Source: Glossina fuscipes
Taxonomy: Eukaryota; Arthropoda; Insecta; Diptera; Glossinidae
Assembly: GCF_014805625.2 (NCBI RefSeq)
Contig: NW_023998415.1
Location: 27,537,472-27,601,471, forward strand
DNA: 64,000 nt
Direction of reading: 5' to 3'
Each line of letters begins with the position of its first letter. Within the stretch, counting starts at the first letter, position 1. Positions 49,623-62,713 of this stretch are shown here, one piece after another. The position numbers and the translations under genes are program-made. Under the pieces are notes generated by a model, which did not search any database, was not told where the DNA came from, and saw nothing but the letters and a program-made list of their open reading frames with translations.

Positions 49623-52600
49623 TAATATTATTTGTCTGATGTCTCATACGATTTTTCACCTTTAACTCAGAACTCATAGCGATTTTATCCTGGTCTCAAT
49701 AGGTCATTAACACAATCCTCGCTTCTGAATGGGAACAATTTAAGAGGCTTGCATTTTGAAGACGTACGACGAAATTCGTATACAATTGTGGACTTAAACG
49801 ATTTACATAAATTGGAAAATGCTGACTGATTTCATTAATCTAAGGATTTTGTTTAGTAAGAAAAATTGTTTTGAGAAAGAAACCCAAAGAATCAAAGCCA
49901 CTCTGCTCTTATTACGTATGAAAATGTGTAGGGAAAGGGGAAGAGGGTTATCAGGAAAGGTAAGTGCAATGCAATGCATGTTCTTATTACTTTATATTTT
50001 ACTATGTATCCTATTGTACGAGCGTTTGCTAATGAACGATGTTAATGCCTTGAGTACGATTCTCATGTGGCGCTAAACAGTAATAAAATAATCACATTAT
50101 TATTACGTCTATTATAAGTGTCGTAAAGGAAAATAATGTTTCGATTTTGTATGTAAATGGATTGACTTTCTAACGAGAAATACTTGAGATGCGTATAGGG
50201 CATGTTTGGATTGCCGATAAATCGAGCTAAGCAGTTATTATTAATTCAGCGATTTATACACAAGCATATGCACGTACGAATAGAAAATGTATATATATAT
50301 ATATAAAAGGCGTTAAATCGAGAAAATGCACAAATCTATATTTCATATCAAAGATTTAGCGGTGGTTACTACAATGTCTACGATACGCTTTATTATGGAT
50401 AGCGCTAGCGATAGTCAGCCGTCAAAATGTAGGTAATCGGGTAGAAAAGCCATGTCTTTGTACAATAGGAGAGAGCGTATGCAACGCTAAAACCATTTTT
50501 CAAATATTATTTAATTAATGAGAGTCAACGTTCATGAAAGTAATACATATAAGGAATAATAAAAAAATTTCTATCTCATATAAAAATTTGGTTTACGCGG
50601 AATTGTTTTAAAAAATATTAAATGCAACATACGCTACAACATATCTATAACATATATATTGCACTTTAGCTTAATCTCACTAAAACACTTGTAATAAATA
50701 TATTTTTTACGCAAGCTTATATTACGTTGCAAGTAAGACGAGACGAACAATGAAATATTGTGATAAAGGCTTTTATGGAAACGTTTACGCTTAGCGGCTT
50801 AGAAATCTCTGGCTCTTTGGAGTTTGAAAATTGAAAAAATCTCGGTTCGATGTTATTTTCTTATCTATTTATCTACACAAAAAAGAATTAAATTAAATGA
50901 GAATTAAATTTAATCTAATATACAAAAGTAAAAAAAAATACAAATGCAATAATTTTCTAACGTTGACACATTCTTAACAATTAGATATGTATGAAGTCTA
51001 GATAAAAGTTCACAAAAGAAAAAGGAAAACTTTGCTAAGCTAATGAAAACTATTTAAAAATACAGTAATTACAACAAAAATTTATTTTTAAAATGCATAA
51101 TAAGCTATACTATACACATTATATATATACATATACATATATATATATATATGTATATTGTATGTGCATACATTTATGTCCTTTGTCTAATGTGACAAGA
51201 AATTGTGCTTAAGGAAGAAATGATTCTTAGCAAAATACCAAATACATTAAAACAAAATAAAAAAAAAAAAAGAAAAAAGGAAACAGAAGACGTATACGAC
51301 AATCGAAAAGAACGCTTGGCGTTTTTCTTTCAGAAACAAAAACAAAAAAATCAAATTATTTACAAATAAAATTTAACAAATTTTACTCAACAAATGTCAA
51401 ATTTTAATGATTTTTTTCTATTTTTTTTTTTTTTTTTTCTCATTTTGTTATTATATGTATCTACGAGTATATTTAAAAAAAAAAATTATTATGAGATCAT
51501 AGTTTTTGGGAATTGTTTTTTTTTTTTTTTTTATTTTTTTTTTTTTGTTTTTTTTTTATTTATATATATATATATATATATGTTACTTTTATGATATTTT
51601 GGAAAGTTTCTTTTATTCATCTTTCGCAATTTTTTTACAATATTTTTTTTTTTAGTTTTGTGTGATAAAATGCGTTAAAATCTCTCTTAGAAATCATTTT
51701 AGAATACAAAGTATGGCTTAATTCGCGTGAAATGGTTTGGGGTGGTACTGGTGCTTCTTGTTATCGATGACTTTGGCTTAGGAGATCTTGTTGTTTTTTC
51801 TTTCATTTATTCATTTTTCCACTTTTATTTACGTTTAACAAGAATTAATAATTTCAATTGACTGCTTGTTTGAGATCATTTTTTTTATTAAAATATTACT
51901 TATCAAGAGAGATTTTAATCCATTTCTCATTTTATTCACTTTGTTTATTTTTTATCATTATTTATTTTTATTTATTTTATTTTATTCATTTATTTCATTT
52001 TATTCATTTTTTTTCTCTTTTTTTTTTTTTTTTTGTTTTTGCTCACTAGAAAAAAAAACAAAAAAATAAAAACTCTGAGACCAATTTGAAAAATTTATTT
52101 AAAGAAACTTTACTTATAAGTGTAATTTAAATTTTAAATAAATTTAAATTAAATTAATTTATAATTCAACAAAAAAAGATTAAATTTATGAAAAAAAAAA
52201 ACGTTAAAATATTATAATCGGAATCATAAACTTACATATATTTATAATTATTTTTATATATGTTTTTATGCATTCACTAAACAAATGGTTAACTAAATTT
52301 TATTCAATATTTTGGAAGCAAAAAACAAAAAAAAATAATAATAATAATAATAATAATAGTAATAATTGTAATAATAATAATAATAATGCAAAGAAAAAAT
52401 GTAATTAAAATTACGACAGAAGACATGAAATGTTTGTTTAATTTTCATTTATTTATAACACAGTTTTATTGCTTCAACGCTGTGTTTTTATATTAGGTAA
52501 AAAAAGCGAATTCGGTTTTGCTCGATGTTTCTATACCCAACACCCACTGAGATTTTGTATAAACAATAAACAAAAAAAAAAAAAAAAAAAAAAAATGAAA

Positions 52601-53309
52601 AAAGAACAGCAAAATATGCTAAACTCAAAACTTCGCCAGTTTAAATCGTTTCACTGAAAATGTTCTCTCACTTCTAATGATCATTTCACTTTATATATAA
52701 AAGTATTTCTCCCACTTGTACAAGAATTATCCGTTCGTTTTCGATAGTTTCGGTAATTTTTCCAACTTAATCGTTTCAAATTATTTAAGAGTCAACTTTT
52801 AAGTTTCTTAACTTAAAAAATTCAAACTTCACAGCCAGTAGGAGCGAATGGATGGACAGACAAACGAGCGGACAGACTTAAGTAAATCGAATTTGAATTT
52901 TGCACTGCTCGCGAACGTCAAGAAGCATTTGTATGCCTATCTATTAATTATTATTTAAATATAAATCGCCGTCAGTGGTGAATTTACAAATTGTCCTAGT
53001 ATTACATAATGACGCTTAAGATCGATTTGGCAAATTTTTCAAACAAATTTTGTGGAAGAATTCATCGAACAAGGCAAATTTAAATATAAATGAAATTTTA
53101 AATGATTCTTATTGACAAAGAGTACATAGACATACATATTATACATACATGCATACGTACATACAAATTTGCGTAAATATTTATATTTTAAATAATTGTT
53201 TATAACAAATATTTTAAATCACTTTTTAAGTATATTTCAATATATATTTTAGTAGTGTTCTCTCCTTTCAATTTTAAGCAGATTACAAGAATGTTTTATA
53301 TATACTTTA

Positions 53310-53310
<1 letters not shown>

Positions 53311-53354
<44 letters not shown>
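53311..53354. repeat. (AAT)n microsatellite
   Basis: About 14 units. Confidence 0.9.
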
Positions 53355-53359
<5 letters not shown>

Positions 53360-54019
53360 TAAAATACTGTATTTTTGTTCTCAGAAGCATTTTAAAGTTT
53401 AAGCACAATATTAATTACTTTTTTATTTATCCCTTTCTTTTTATTTATTTATTTTGTTTTCTTCTTTTTTTTTTTTTTTTTTTGATTTTCTGTGTATTTT
53501 CAACAAAAGGTTCGTATCAAAATAAATCAGCCAAAAAATATGCTCATTACAAAATTGTTATTGTTAAAAGATCATCCAAAAGTATATATATATATACATA
53601 CATATATATATAAATATATATATGTATATATATATATTCTCAGTTCTGTTGCTTTGCTATGCTTATCTTATTGCTGCCAGTAAAAAGTTTATATTATTTA
53701 ATATTTTTATTTTTTTTATTTTTTTTTATTTTCGTTTTTAATTTTTTTTTTTTTTTTTTTGTTTTTCTTTTTTACGGAATTAATGTAGAATTCCTTTTCC
53801 TTTTTTATATTACATCGCTTTTTCTTTGCGCTGAGCAGCTTCACTTTAAAGTTTCCCCTTTTCCGTTTTCTTTTCATCATTCTAACATTTTTTTGCGGCC
53901 GGTCGCTGTTCAGCCTATTTACCTGTGACTTGTTGTACATTGAACTAGTTTCATGGAAATTAATAAATTCGCTTTTCTCGTTTAAAAAACTATGCTCCTT
54001 AGAGGTTTGGCACTCGCAC

Positions 54020-54097
54020 TCATCGCGCTACTAGAAAACCACAGCCCATGGCAACTACGAAGACTGTAACCACCGCAGGCCAAGTGAAACTTTGTTC
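54020..54097 (-). CDS. Gene 3, terminal exon: C-terminal membrane anchor
   Basis: Acceptor CATTTACAG at 54098, in phase 0 with the donor at 61700. It encodes 25 residues and a TGA: EQSFTWPAVV, then TVFVVAMGCGFLVAR. The hydrophobic run from Trp to Val is about the length of a single membrane span and is followed by one Arg, with a Lys-rich stretch before it in the previous exon. That is the layout of a C-terminally anchored protein facing the cytosol. Too short for ORF-length methods; support comes from the acceptor, the phase and the hydrophobic pattern. The 7.6-kb intron makes it possible that another exon lies between. Confidence 0.6.
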   Translation of the reverse strand, partial: EQSFTWPAVVTVFVVAMGCGFLVAR

Positions 54098-56059
54098 CTG
54101 TAAATGAAACGAAACAATTTGTGTTTTTTTCTGTCTTTTTTTGTTTTTCTTCTTTTTAATTCATTAATTTAAATAAAAATGTAGCAATAATTTAAGATGT
54201 GGAATACATTTTGTATATAATGTAACGTGAACGCAGCAAAACCGCTTTCCCGAACTTTCATTCAATAATCATTTGATGAGAGAGTGAGAGGCAATGCGGT
54301 TTTAATATACCTAAACATTTCCATTGAAATTCAGACATCGCTCGCAGACTAGTCATTTCTCGCATTTCTAATCATACACAAAAGCAATTTATGTCTAACT
54401 AATTGCTGCATTCGTATTTTCAGTCTTTTATTAATTACCATCATGTCCCGTTCCTCAAGTTCTGTCCCCCTGCCTATTGTTGAAATTAACATAATCGTCA
54501 AAATTTTAAATGAAAGCTTTTCCGTTGACAAAAGCAGATATGATCTGAAAGCAGATCGACGCCGTCCATAGATACGTTCAAATTGGTTAAAACAAATACA
54601 TCTCTCTATGTAAGCTTGAAAATAGATATTAGAGTCATATATGTATACCTATATACATATTGTATTGTATATGTGTAAATGGAAACATTTGCGACAAGAT
54701 TTCAATTATCACAAAGCTGCTAAGAAAGATTAACTAGGCTTAGAGCAATGTGATGTGAATTCATAAGCGAGCTCAAAACGAATGAAACTTTTCTCCTTCT
54801 CTGTCTATTTCAAGGCAGACCGTTAAACTAAAATACGAATGTTAAAGAAACGGATATAAAAATCGGACGCTAATATATTTATGTTATACATTTGGTGTCT
54901 ACTTAAAATATATATATGTATCCAAAATTCGAGTTCAATGCGTTCTCATTGATTTGCCCAAATCATATCATAGCTTACAATATAGTACAATGTCCTAAGG
55001 GTTGCGTTTACAGCACAACATAACAATGAAGGAAAATTTGCATTAATTATCCGTAGAATTATGTTTCGATCTGACCTCGTTTTGAAAATAATCTTGGAAG
55101 ATGGAAAAGTCTGTCAAGTCATCACATTTCTACCGTTAAATGCAACTCTCTTTTTTCACTCCCTCGTAAACGAATACTCTTTCCCGATCAGAATCGCGCC
55201 TACACGACTACAGTATGTCTTATTATTGGGAGCAAAAAAAGTCAAGAAAAAAAATCGAAAGTTCAGAAGCAAACGATTGATGATTTTAGTAGAATATGAC
55301 GCCAGGTAGAGAAGCATGACAGGCGTGATGCATAGGTGTAACAAGGGCACCTACGTTATTTCGGCAAAAGCGATTCAAACACAAGCCGGCAATTTATTTA
55401 GTAAAAAAAGTAAAGTTCTGTAGAGAATCAATTGAGGCAAAGCACTTACAAGCTTTACAATCTTCATTTCTACTTTGTAAAAGTTTATGCAATTGGGAAT
55501 GGAAAAGCTTTAAGTCAAAGCCCCGAATTGAAATCTCAACCTTTGAATACGTGTTTACAGTGGTAGCACAAAAGCGGGCAGTCTTTAGATGACACTAATC
55601 GGAACATTTGATTAATTTTAGCTTTCGGTGTAAGTGTTGCCCATCACTGTTTTCGCGCATTTCCGCAAACCCATTTCATCGCAAGATTTTTAAACCCGAT
55701 CTTTCCTGTTTCAACTTCTTATTGTTTGTGAGGAGGACAGTGAGGATGAATATGAAAATATTAAAATAATCAAAAATTTCAAGTCGTTGAGTCCAACGTA
55801 AAGAAGATGGAACGAACAGTGATGTCGCTCAGCTTTGTAAAGCATATCTAATGCGAAGCTTTTTGCCATAATTCCAGAATTCTAGAATTTCCGTGGGCCG
55901 CTTATGGTTCTGCTCAGTCTCTACCATGGGTTGCTTGTACATTTCAATGACTCTTCAATGAATCGATCCACCAGATGTGTTCCTCAACTTGCTTAAGAAA
56001 CGATTTACTACGACCTCTTCGTCATAAGTTATATTGTTAAACACTGCTCACGATGCTCA

Positions 56060-56360
56060 AAATGAATAAAAATTAAGTAACCAAAGTATATTTGGCTCTG
56101 GCCGAATCTTTTATGCCAACTCTCTTTTTCTTGAAACAAAAAAAAAAAAAAAAAACCCAAAGGATTTAAATTTCATTACGTTATTCTTTTGGAGGGGGAA
56201 CGCAGACGATCTTTTCGTAATAAATGGGCGTTCCCTTTGACAAAGTTTAGTCGAGTTCGATGACCAACTTGAATACAAGAACTGCTATTGCTTCTGCTAA
56301 ATTTCAAGCCGACATTTTTTGTTATTCGTTGTGATCGGACGGACGGGCTTAAGCAATAAC
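56060..56360 (-). repeat. Dispersed repeat copy D
   Basis: Minus strand: CCCGTCCGTCC, then CTTGAAATTTAGCAGAAGC and AGCAGTTCTTGTATTCAAG, matching copy A's GGTCCGTCCGTCC, CTTCAAATTCAGCAGAAGC and GAAGTTCTTGCACGCAG in the same order. The rest is diverged. Confidence 0.5.
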
Positions 56361-58066
56361 ATTTTTTAATGAGTTATGTATGAATGAATGCTTTGACGTT
56401 GCAAACATGTTGGTGGAATGAGTACATTTTCAAGCTGTCGGTAATGAGCGATGAGAACGAAAGAGGTGTCAGAGGTGCCACATGTTGATTGTCTCAAAGT
56501 GTAAAACTAATTCATTTCTTTATATTCAATGGATGTTAAAGATCAAGAAATCATTTAAAGCTAGAAATAAAAAGGTCATTAACTCTTATTACGTTGCCGT
56601 TACATAAACCGAATGCTAACTCAAACGCGTAAACGTTTTACAAAACGAAATCGAAAACTATAAAAAAATGTATCTGCACGTAAGCAACTATGGATGCATA
56701 AAAAGAACAAAAAAAAACAAAAAAAAAAAAAAACTAACAAATTTCTCTAACGAACAACACAGCTGTTACCTGATAGTAAAATGTATAAAATGCACGTGGC
56801 ATTCGGTGTGAAAAAAAAATGAAGGGCGAAATACTAAAAGCAATATATATATATATTATATATATATATATATATAAGTAAATAACAAGCAAGGATAAAA
56901 ATCATTTACGATCCAGAAAAGAAAATAAGAATTTTGACATTTGTACGTTATAGAAGACCAAGCAGTGCCTGCTCTGCCAGTCATGCAACGTAGTAACACA
57001 CAAGCAACACCAATAACAATATTAACAATCAAACTTACTTAACTTACACACCGAGTGTGAAGAGCAATAATGCACTTATAAGGCAAGTGACAAATTGCAG
57101 CCTAACAAATAGAAGTCATAAAAACTACACGCGGAAAGTGAAGAAAATAAAGAGAAAACGACTCTGATCTTACGAACGCGTTGAAAATTCGAATTGCATT
57201 GCAGCACAAACACACATTTACCTATTTAATTATAATACCAGCGTATGGTATGCCATGAAGAATGGAGTAAATCAAATCATATATATATATATCATATATA
57301 TATATATATATATATGCATAATATAAGCGAAAAGAAAAAGAAAAAAAGAAAAAAAAAAAAACGCTATAAATAAAATGCAAATTTGCGATAAAAATTAATT
57401 GCGCAGTGCTGTGCAGTGCAGTGTAATAAAATTAAAAATTGCCATCTGAATATATTCTCTTCTACATATACGATACATATATGTATCTATTAATGGCGCT
57501 CCGTTACCGATATTATAAAAATGGGATGCTGGTATTTTTCTCTAATATACTAAGCAGGAGACAGTTCACTGGAATAACGGTAAACTATGTTTTATTTTTT
57601 CTCCTTTTTTTACTTTATTTCATTTCTTATCATTTTTTAAACATCTTCCCGTGGACCCCTTTGACTACTACTATCGTTAACAAGAATGGAGAAAATTGAT
57701 TAATTGATTAAATTATTTATTAGAAAATCTCTTAGAAAGTTGCTTACGATATACGATATGCGAAATATGCGAAACACCTTGTAATCTTGCAAAGAGAGAG
57801 AAAATCGTCCTTGTAGTGTGGTTAACCCATAAAGAGACAAAATTTATTGAACTAAGATGATACAAACTTCTTTAATGTTAATACCTTCCTTTCTTTCTTC
57901 TTTAATGTAAACAAAGAGGCAATCATTTCGAATATTTTACGTCCCCTAGAACCAAATGAATGCACGAAAAACTTTACACCTAATGTTATTACAAAACTTA
58001 TTTTCATTCCAAAACTTCCAATTTTTTAAATCCCGTGACTGGATCCCTTCATTTCTACACATATGC

Positions 58067-58070
<4 letters not shown>

Positions 58071-58107
<37 letters not shown>
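58071..58107. repeat. (AT)n microsatellite
   Basis: About 18 units within the gene 3 intron. Confidence 0.9.
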
Positions 58108-58111
<4 letters not shown>

Positions 58112-59083
58112 AATATATGCAATTGTGTGAAGCTAGTGCAAAGACATATTATGCAAAACGTTAACCGCGCCTTGTCATGTTTTTAACTCGTACGCTTCGT
58201 TAGTTTCAATTTCCTTTTTTTTTATTTATTTATTTATTTATTTTTTTTGTATTCCTTATGACTTTTGCATATATAGAACTCATATAGGCAAACGTGTAAC
58301 TTAGCTTTGAAAATCGAGAAACTAAAAAAAAAAAAAAAAAAAAAAAAAAATATGCTTTATTTCATACATTGTCACATTACAGAGCTTTTCTTCTATTTTT
58401 CAAGAGACCGTGCTTCGTATTAAAAATAATAATAAAATGCTAGCGTTGCACTAAAGTGTGACTTTGAAGAACAAAGGATTTACTTTCAGCTCTGCTTGAA
58501 AAGGAGAAAAAGCTGATTTTCTTTTCTGTATACTACTCACTACACACTACTACTACTACTACTACTGCTATACAAAACAAGGCAATAACATAAATTTTAA
58601 AGGCAATTAATAAGATGTTAACCACGATGAATACTAAATAATCTTTTGTACAATTATACACTATATGGACATATATTTTAATGATTTTCTTAGTCCGTTG
58701 AGAATCCGTATTTTAGTGATATTTCTGTCGCGATATATATACATATATATGTCATTTCGAATGAAAGAATTGGAGAAAACTTTTAAAAGCATTACCTTCG
58801 TAAGCATATAAGATCATAAGCAAGGCGAACAAACAGACAGACAAGCTTAATATAGCTCATTATAATAAAAGATAAAGCGTTTGAGTGTTACATACATCCG
58901 CATAAACTTAATATATCCTTATATCACAAGCAATGTAAGGTACAAATATTTAATTCTAATGAACTAAGTCTACAAAAATCTTCCAAAAACAAAAATTATT
59001 TAAGGAAATTATGCTTATTACGCAGAAAATTGTTCGAATTACATGCACACACACACACACACACACTCATTGTTCAAATCACT

Positions 59084-59160
59084 GACTTGAATTCGAACAC
59101 TGACTTGGTACTCGCGATTCTTACCAAATCATGCGGAACATAGCGTTTCCGGCTGTCTTA
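59084..59160 (-). repeat. tRNA-derived SINE-like fragment (copy 3)
   Basis: Minus strand: GGTAAGAATCGCGAGTACC, then AAGTCAGTGTTCGAATTC, similar to copy 2 (AGTAAGAATCGCGGCCACC, AAGTTAGTG...GATTCAAATC). The A-box part is not clear. Confidence 0.35.
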
Positions 59161-59380
59161 CGCAGAATCTAAATCTAGATCTAGACACTTGACGAAACAC
59201 TTGACATTCGTGATAAGAAGTTGGGCAAACAACTGGGAATTTCGACTGGACGTTAATCATTTCATTGCTTATGCGCTTTGTCAAGTGCTATGTTGTCATT
59301 CACTCTGGCCAGCAAGATATGCTGTGCAAATGCTGAATCAGTAGAAACGAACCAAGTTTTCATACAACGAGATTTATATT

Positions 59381-59400
59381 TGCGGCTTTGAGAAGCCGCA
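59381..59400. other. Perfect 8-bp hairpin
   Basis: TGCGGCTT and AAGCCGCA around a TGAG loop. GC-rich compared with the intron around it; too short for a microRNA precursor. Confidence 0.4.
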
Positions 59401-60586
59401 TCTTGTACATTGTTTAAATTGTGGGTCAGCTTTAGTTTTTTGTCTTACAATTTTATGGGATGCAATTTATTGCGGCTCTGTAGGTTTCTCTGTCTCCCAT
59501 AGAGAGAACAATGATGTCTTAAAAATGAAAATTGATTTTGTTGACAGGTTTAACATAACATATTCGACTATATTTTGATCATTAGTCTTAGGATCTTTTA
59601 AAGTTTCCCACATATAATCCTTAGAGTAATTTTTTTTTGTTTTTTTGGTTTATAAGTTTCACTTATTAATCATAGTGTGTAGAGCGAATTAAATTGAACA
59701 ATCATTCCTTAATTCGTTCATGCTATCGATGTTCGATTTCGAATTAAATATTAAAACAAAAAAAAAAAAAAAAGAAAAACAAATTAAATGAAATCTCCAG
59801 GGATCCTTAAAACAGGCTAATGGGGTAAACAAAATGAGACATTTCCCGCAGTTCATTTCCCTACTTACTTACTTGTTTCTTTTATTTACAACTTACAAGG
59901 GATTGCTTGTAGCGTATATTAACTTCTCTCTGTTAGGTCTTTTTTATTTTTTTTTTCTTTTTCTAAAAACGCGAATATTTCCTCTTTTTTCTTTTTTTCT
60001 TCTATCGAACGTTACTTTTCTTTTGAAGGCATTCTTCTTCATAGCTTTGCAAAGGTTATGAGCCCAAGTGCAAGCTCAATACCCAACGTATGCAATACGT
60101 TACAAGATCCACGCAATAATTTTGTGAAATTTACTTTGTGTTTTAGTAAAAGGGTTTGTGTAAAAAGTGCTTCAATTAATATGAAATTTACTTATTGCAG
60201 ACTATGAATGCTTATAACTTTTTAAAAAAATAATTTTTTTCCAAGGTCCTTAAATGCTTTATTTTCATAAACAAATTTCCGCCGATCTCCAATAACAAAG
60301 CTTTCGCTCGGATCACCAAAAATCCTTCTAAGCTCGAGATGTTTTGCTCAACGTTTTGCCTTTCGATTTTAATGATATCGAAAGGTCCTGCAATGTGCAT
60401 GTATATGGAAATGCATGCTACGAAAAAAACTATGTTTCGTCCTCTCTTTCGAAAATTAATCCATAAACTCAAGTAAATCTTGGTTACCAGACACATAAAC
60501 TATTGTTCAGGTGCTAGATTTCGTACATAAGATATATATTAAGAGTTTTTAATGGATAAGAATATGCCTAAAAAACATCAGAGACA

Positions 60587-60591
<5 letters not shown>

Positions 60592-60628
<37 letters not shown>
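60592..60628. repeat. (TA)n microsatellite
   Basis: About 18 units in the gene 3 intron. Confidence 0.9.
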
Positions 60629-60632
<4 letters not shown>

Positions 60633-61700
60633 AATGCATTTCACAATATACACAGCCAAGGACACACAAACAATGCTATGAGAATAAACCCAAATGTTTA
60701 TTAAAATGTTGAGGAAAAATTTTTGCAAAATAACTGAAGCGATTTATAGCTTGCATAATGAGGCTATATTTGGTTTGTGGCACAGATCGATTCAAAATCA
60801 TTTTCTGTTTTTACGTCTTATTTTCTTATGTTCAACCTACAGGTCGCAATTTTTGAAATGTTTTGATGAAGTTTCGCATACTGACGTATTTTCGTTCCAA
60901 CGGCGACCGGTATTGAAAATTGAAATGGTCAGATCGTTCCACTTTTTCGGCCACATTCCATATAACCACTCCCGCCGGCCCCCCCCACCCACTTCATTTT
61001 TTTTTTAAGACTCGTTCTATGAATAGCTATAGGATGGCGTAAGGTATTTAGTGATGAACCGAGACCCACTGCCGTGTTTTTATTTGTTTGAAAATACAAT
61101 TTAAATTATATTTAAGAATTTTAAGCTCTTGGCCAAAATTTTTTTGGGCTTAGAAATAGCAAAAAGTTTCCTTTTTGATTTTTCTTGTGTTTTTTATTTA
61201 TCAATTCGTGCTGTATACTGGTTTGTTTGATGTATGTATTCGTTGTGCATATAGCGTTGCTTGGTTTCTAATATTAATTCGTTCGTATGCAATAAGTGAA
61301 TGAATCGAATGTGGGCGTCTTCACTTTCAAGGAGTTAGCTTCGGTCGAATTGGTCGATTCGTATGTGCGTCATGCATATAAGTTTTTCAAATATAGCCGC
61401 AAAGCTTTGTAGATAAGAACGAAAGATGAACCCGTAGTTACATTACGACAGAATACTAGAATATATCTTGAAATGTTTTCCTAATTATAAGCGCACCTAC
61501 GCATGAATTTGGTTAACTTTTACGTGAAAAACTGGAAAATTATGTCTTCATATGTCTTCATTACAAGCATCCGATACACTTAACAAATCCTACATAAGCG
61601 ATTATAGGAAATAAATGAGAGAAGGGGCGCTTTCTTTGCTTTGAATTTTTGTGTATTCAAAGGAAGAGGAAAATTAATTATAATTAAGAGTAAAGTTTAC

Positions 61701-61887
61701 CTTCTTTTCTGATTTTGGTTTCGGTAAGTCCTTTTTCTTTTTGCGTGGTGGGATGCGACCATTAAACTCTTGCAAACGTTCACGGCCCGCTGTAAAATTA
61801 TCGTAACGGTCATCGTATTCATCCCAACTGGTCTCATGTTCACTCTGATATTCACGCTCATCTTCGCCTGTCGAAGTCAAACGAGAT
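61701..61887 (-). CDS. Gene 3, penultimate exon: acidic then Lys-rich cytosolic region
   Basis: Acceptor GGTTGCAG at 61888, donor AAG|GTAAAC at 61701. It begins by completing an Arg codon split after the previous exon and ends in phase 0. It encodes SRLTSTGEDEREYQSEHETS, a Asp/Glu/Tyr-rich part (WDEYDDRYDNFTAGRERL), then a basic part (PPRKKKKDLPKPKSEKK) just before the presumed anchor. If the intron is not removed, translation stops after seven more residues (VNFTLNYN has eight). I do not recognise the gene. Junctophilins are one family with a long variable cytosolic region and a C-terminal membrane span, but their MORN repeats would lie outside this window, so this cannot be tested here. Confidence 0.68.
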
Positions 61888-62671
61888 CTGCAACCAAAAG
61901 CGCAGTATGTTAAATTTGTTGTGTGTATTTGTATGTATGTTGTCAATTTTATTTTTTTTTTTTATTTTTTATTTTATTTAGAACACAAACAAATTAAGAT
62001 TTTATTGTATGCCTCTATATTTGTATATATGTGTATATGTTTATGTGTTTATGTGTAACTACTTGTAATAAAAAGTTAAAAATAATATATTGCACAGTAA
62101 AAAATATTTCGATATTTCTTTCCTAGTTAATAAAACAGTTGTGTATGAGCTTATCTCTAAAGTTAACTTTAGTATATTTTTCCTTACGTGTGTGTATGTA
62201 TGTATGTATGTGTGTGTGTGTGTGTTTGTCTGTTTTGAACATTTTAAACAAGGGCAGTTGTTGTGGTAATTAAAAGCCAAGCACAGCACACTCAGATCGA
62301 CAAAAATAGTATAATGGCTCCCAGAAGTCATGGGAGAATAAAATGTTTTTTTTTTTTTCTTTTTTTTTATAATTTTTTTCTTTTCTTCTATTCTTCTATA
62401 AATGCTGATGATGATGGTCCAAAGTGCAATAAACCCCGGGAAGATTTAACAAGCTGTGTATGCCTACATTGGATATGTTTGTATGGTGTCATATTTATGC
62501 ATTACATACATATTTATTCATGTCTGGGTATTGGCTTCCATTCGAGCTTGTCTGAATTTTGTTTATTTATTTATTTATTTTTTTTTTTTTGCAGGCTAAG
62601 CTGATTAGCTGACTTGGTCTGCATTGCTACTACTACTGAAATCATAATCTTCCTGTTGTTCTTGTTGTATT

Positions 62672-62713
<42 letters not shown>

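Larger units (their letters stand above)
46166..54019. other. Gene-free stretch, right part of the 36-kb gap
   Basis: Extremely AT-rich, with (ATA)n at 46510-46544, long A and T homopolymers, (AAT)n at 53311-53354, TA microsatellites and one SINE-like copy. The part just below 54020 probably includes the 3' UTR of gene 3. All ORFs are homopolymer translations (Phe, Lys, Asn rich). Nothing else recognised. Confidence 0.5.
54098..61700 (-). other. 7.6-kb intron of gene 3
   Basis: From GTAAAC at 61700 to CATTTACAG at 54098. Contains a decayed dispersed-repeat copy near 56060-56360, a SINE-like fragment near 59084-59160, (AT)n arrays at 58071-58107 and 60592-60628, a small perfect hairpin at 59381-59400 and A/T homopolymers. 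No other exon was convincing. Confidence 0.5.

Noticed and set aside
59381..59400. GC-rich hairpin as a microRNA or terminator
   Set aside because: An 8-bp stem is too short for a fly pre-miRNA, and intrinsic terminators do not apply in nuclear DNA.
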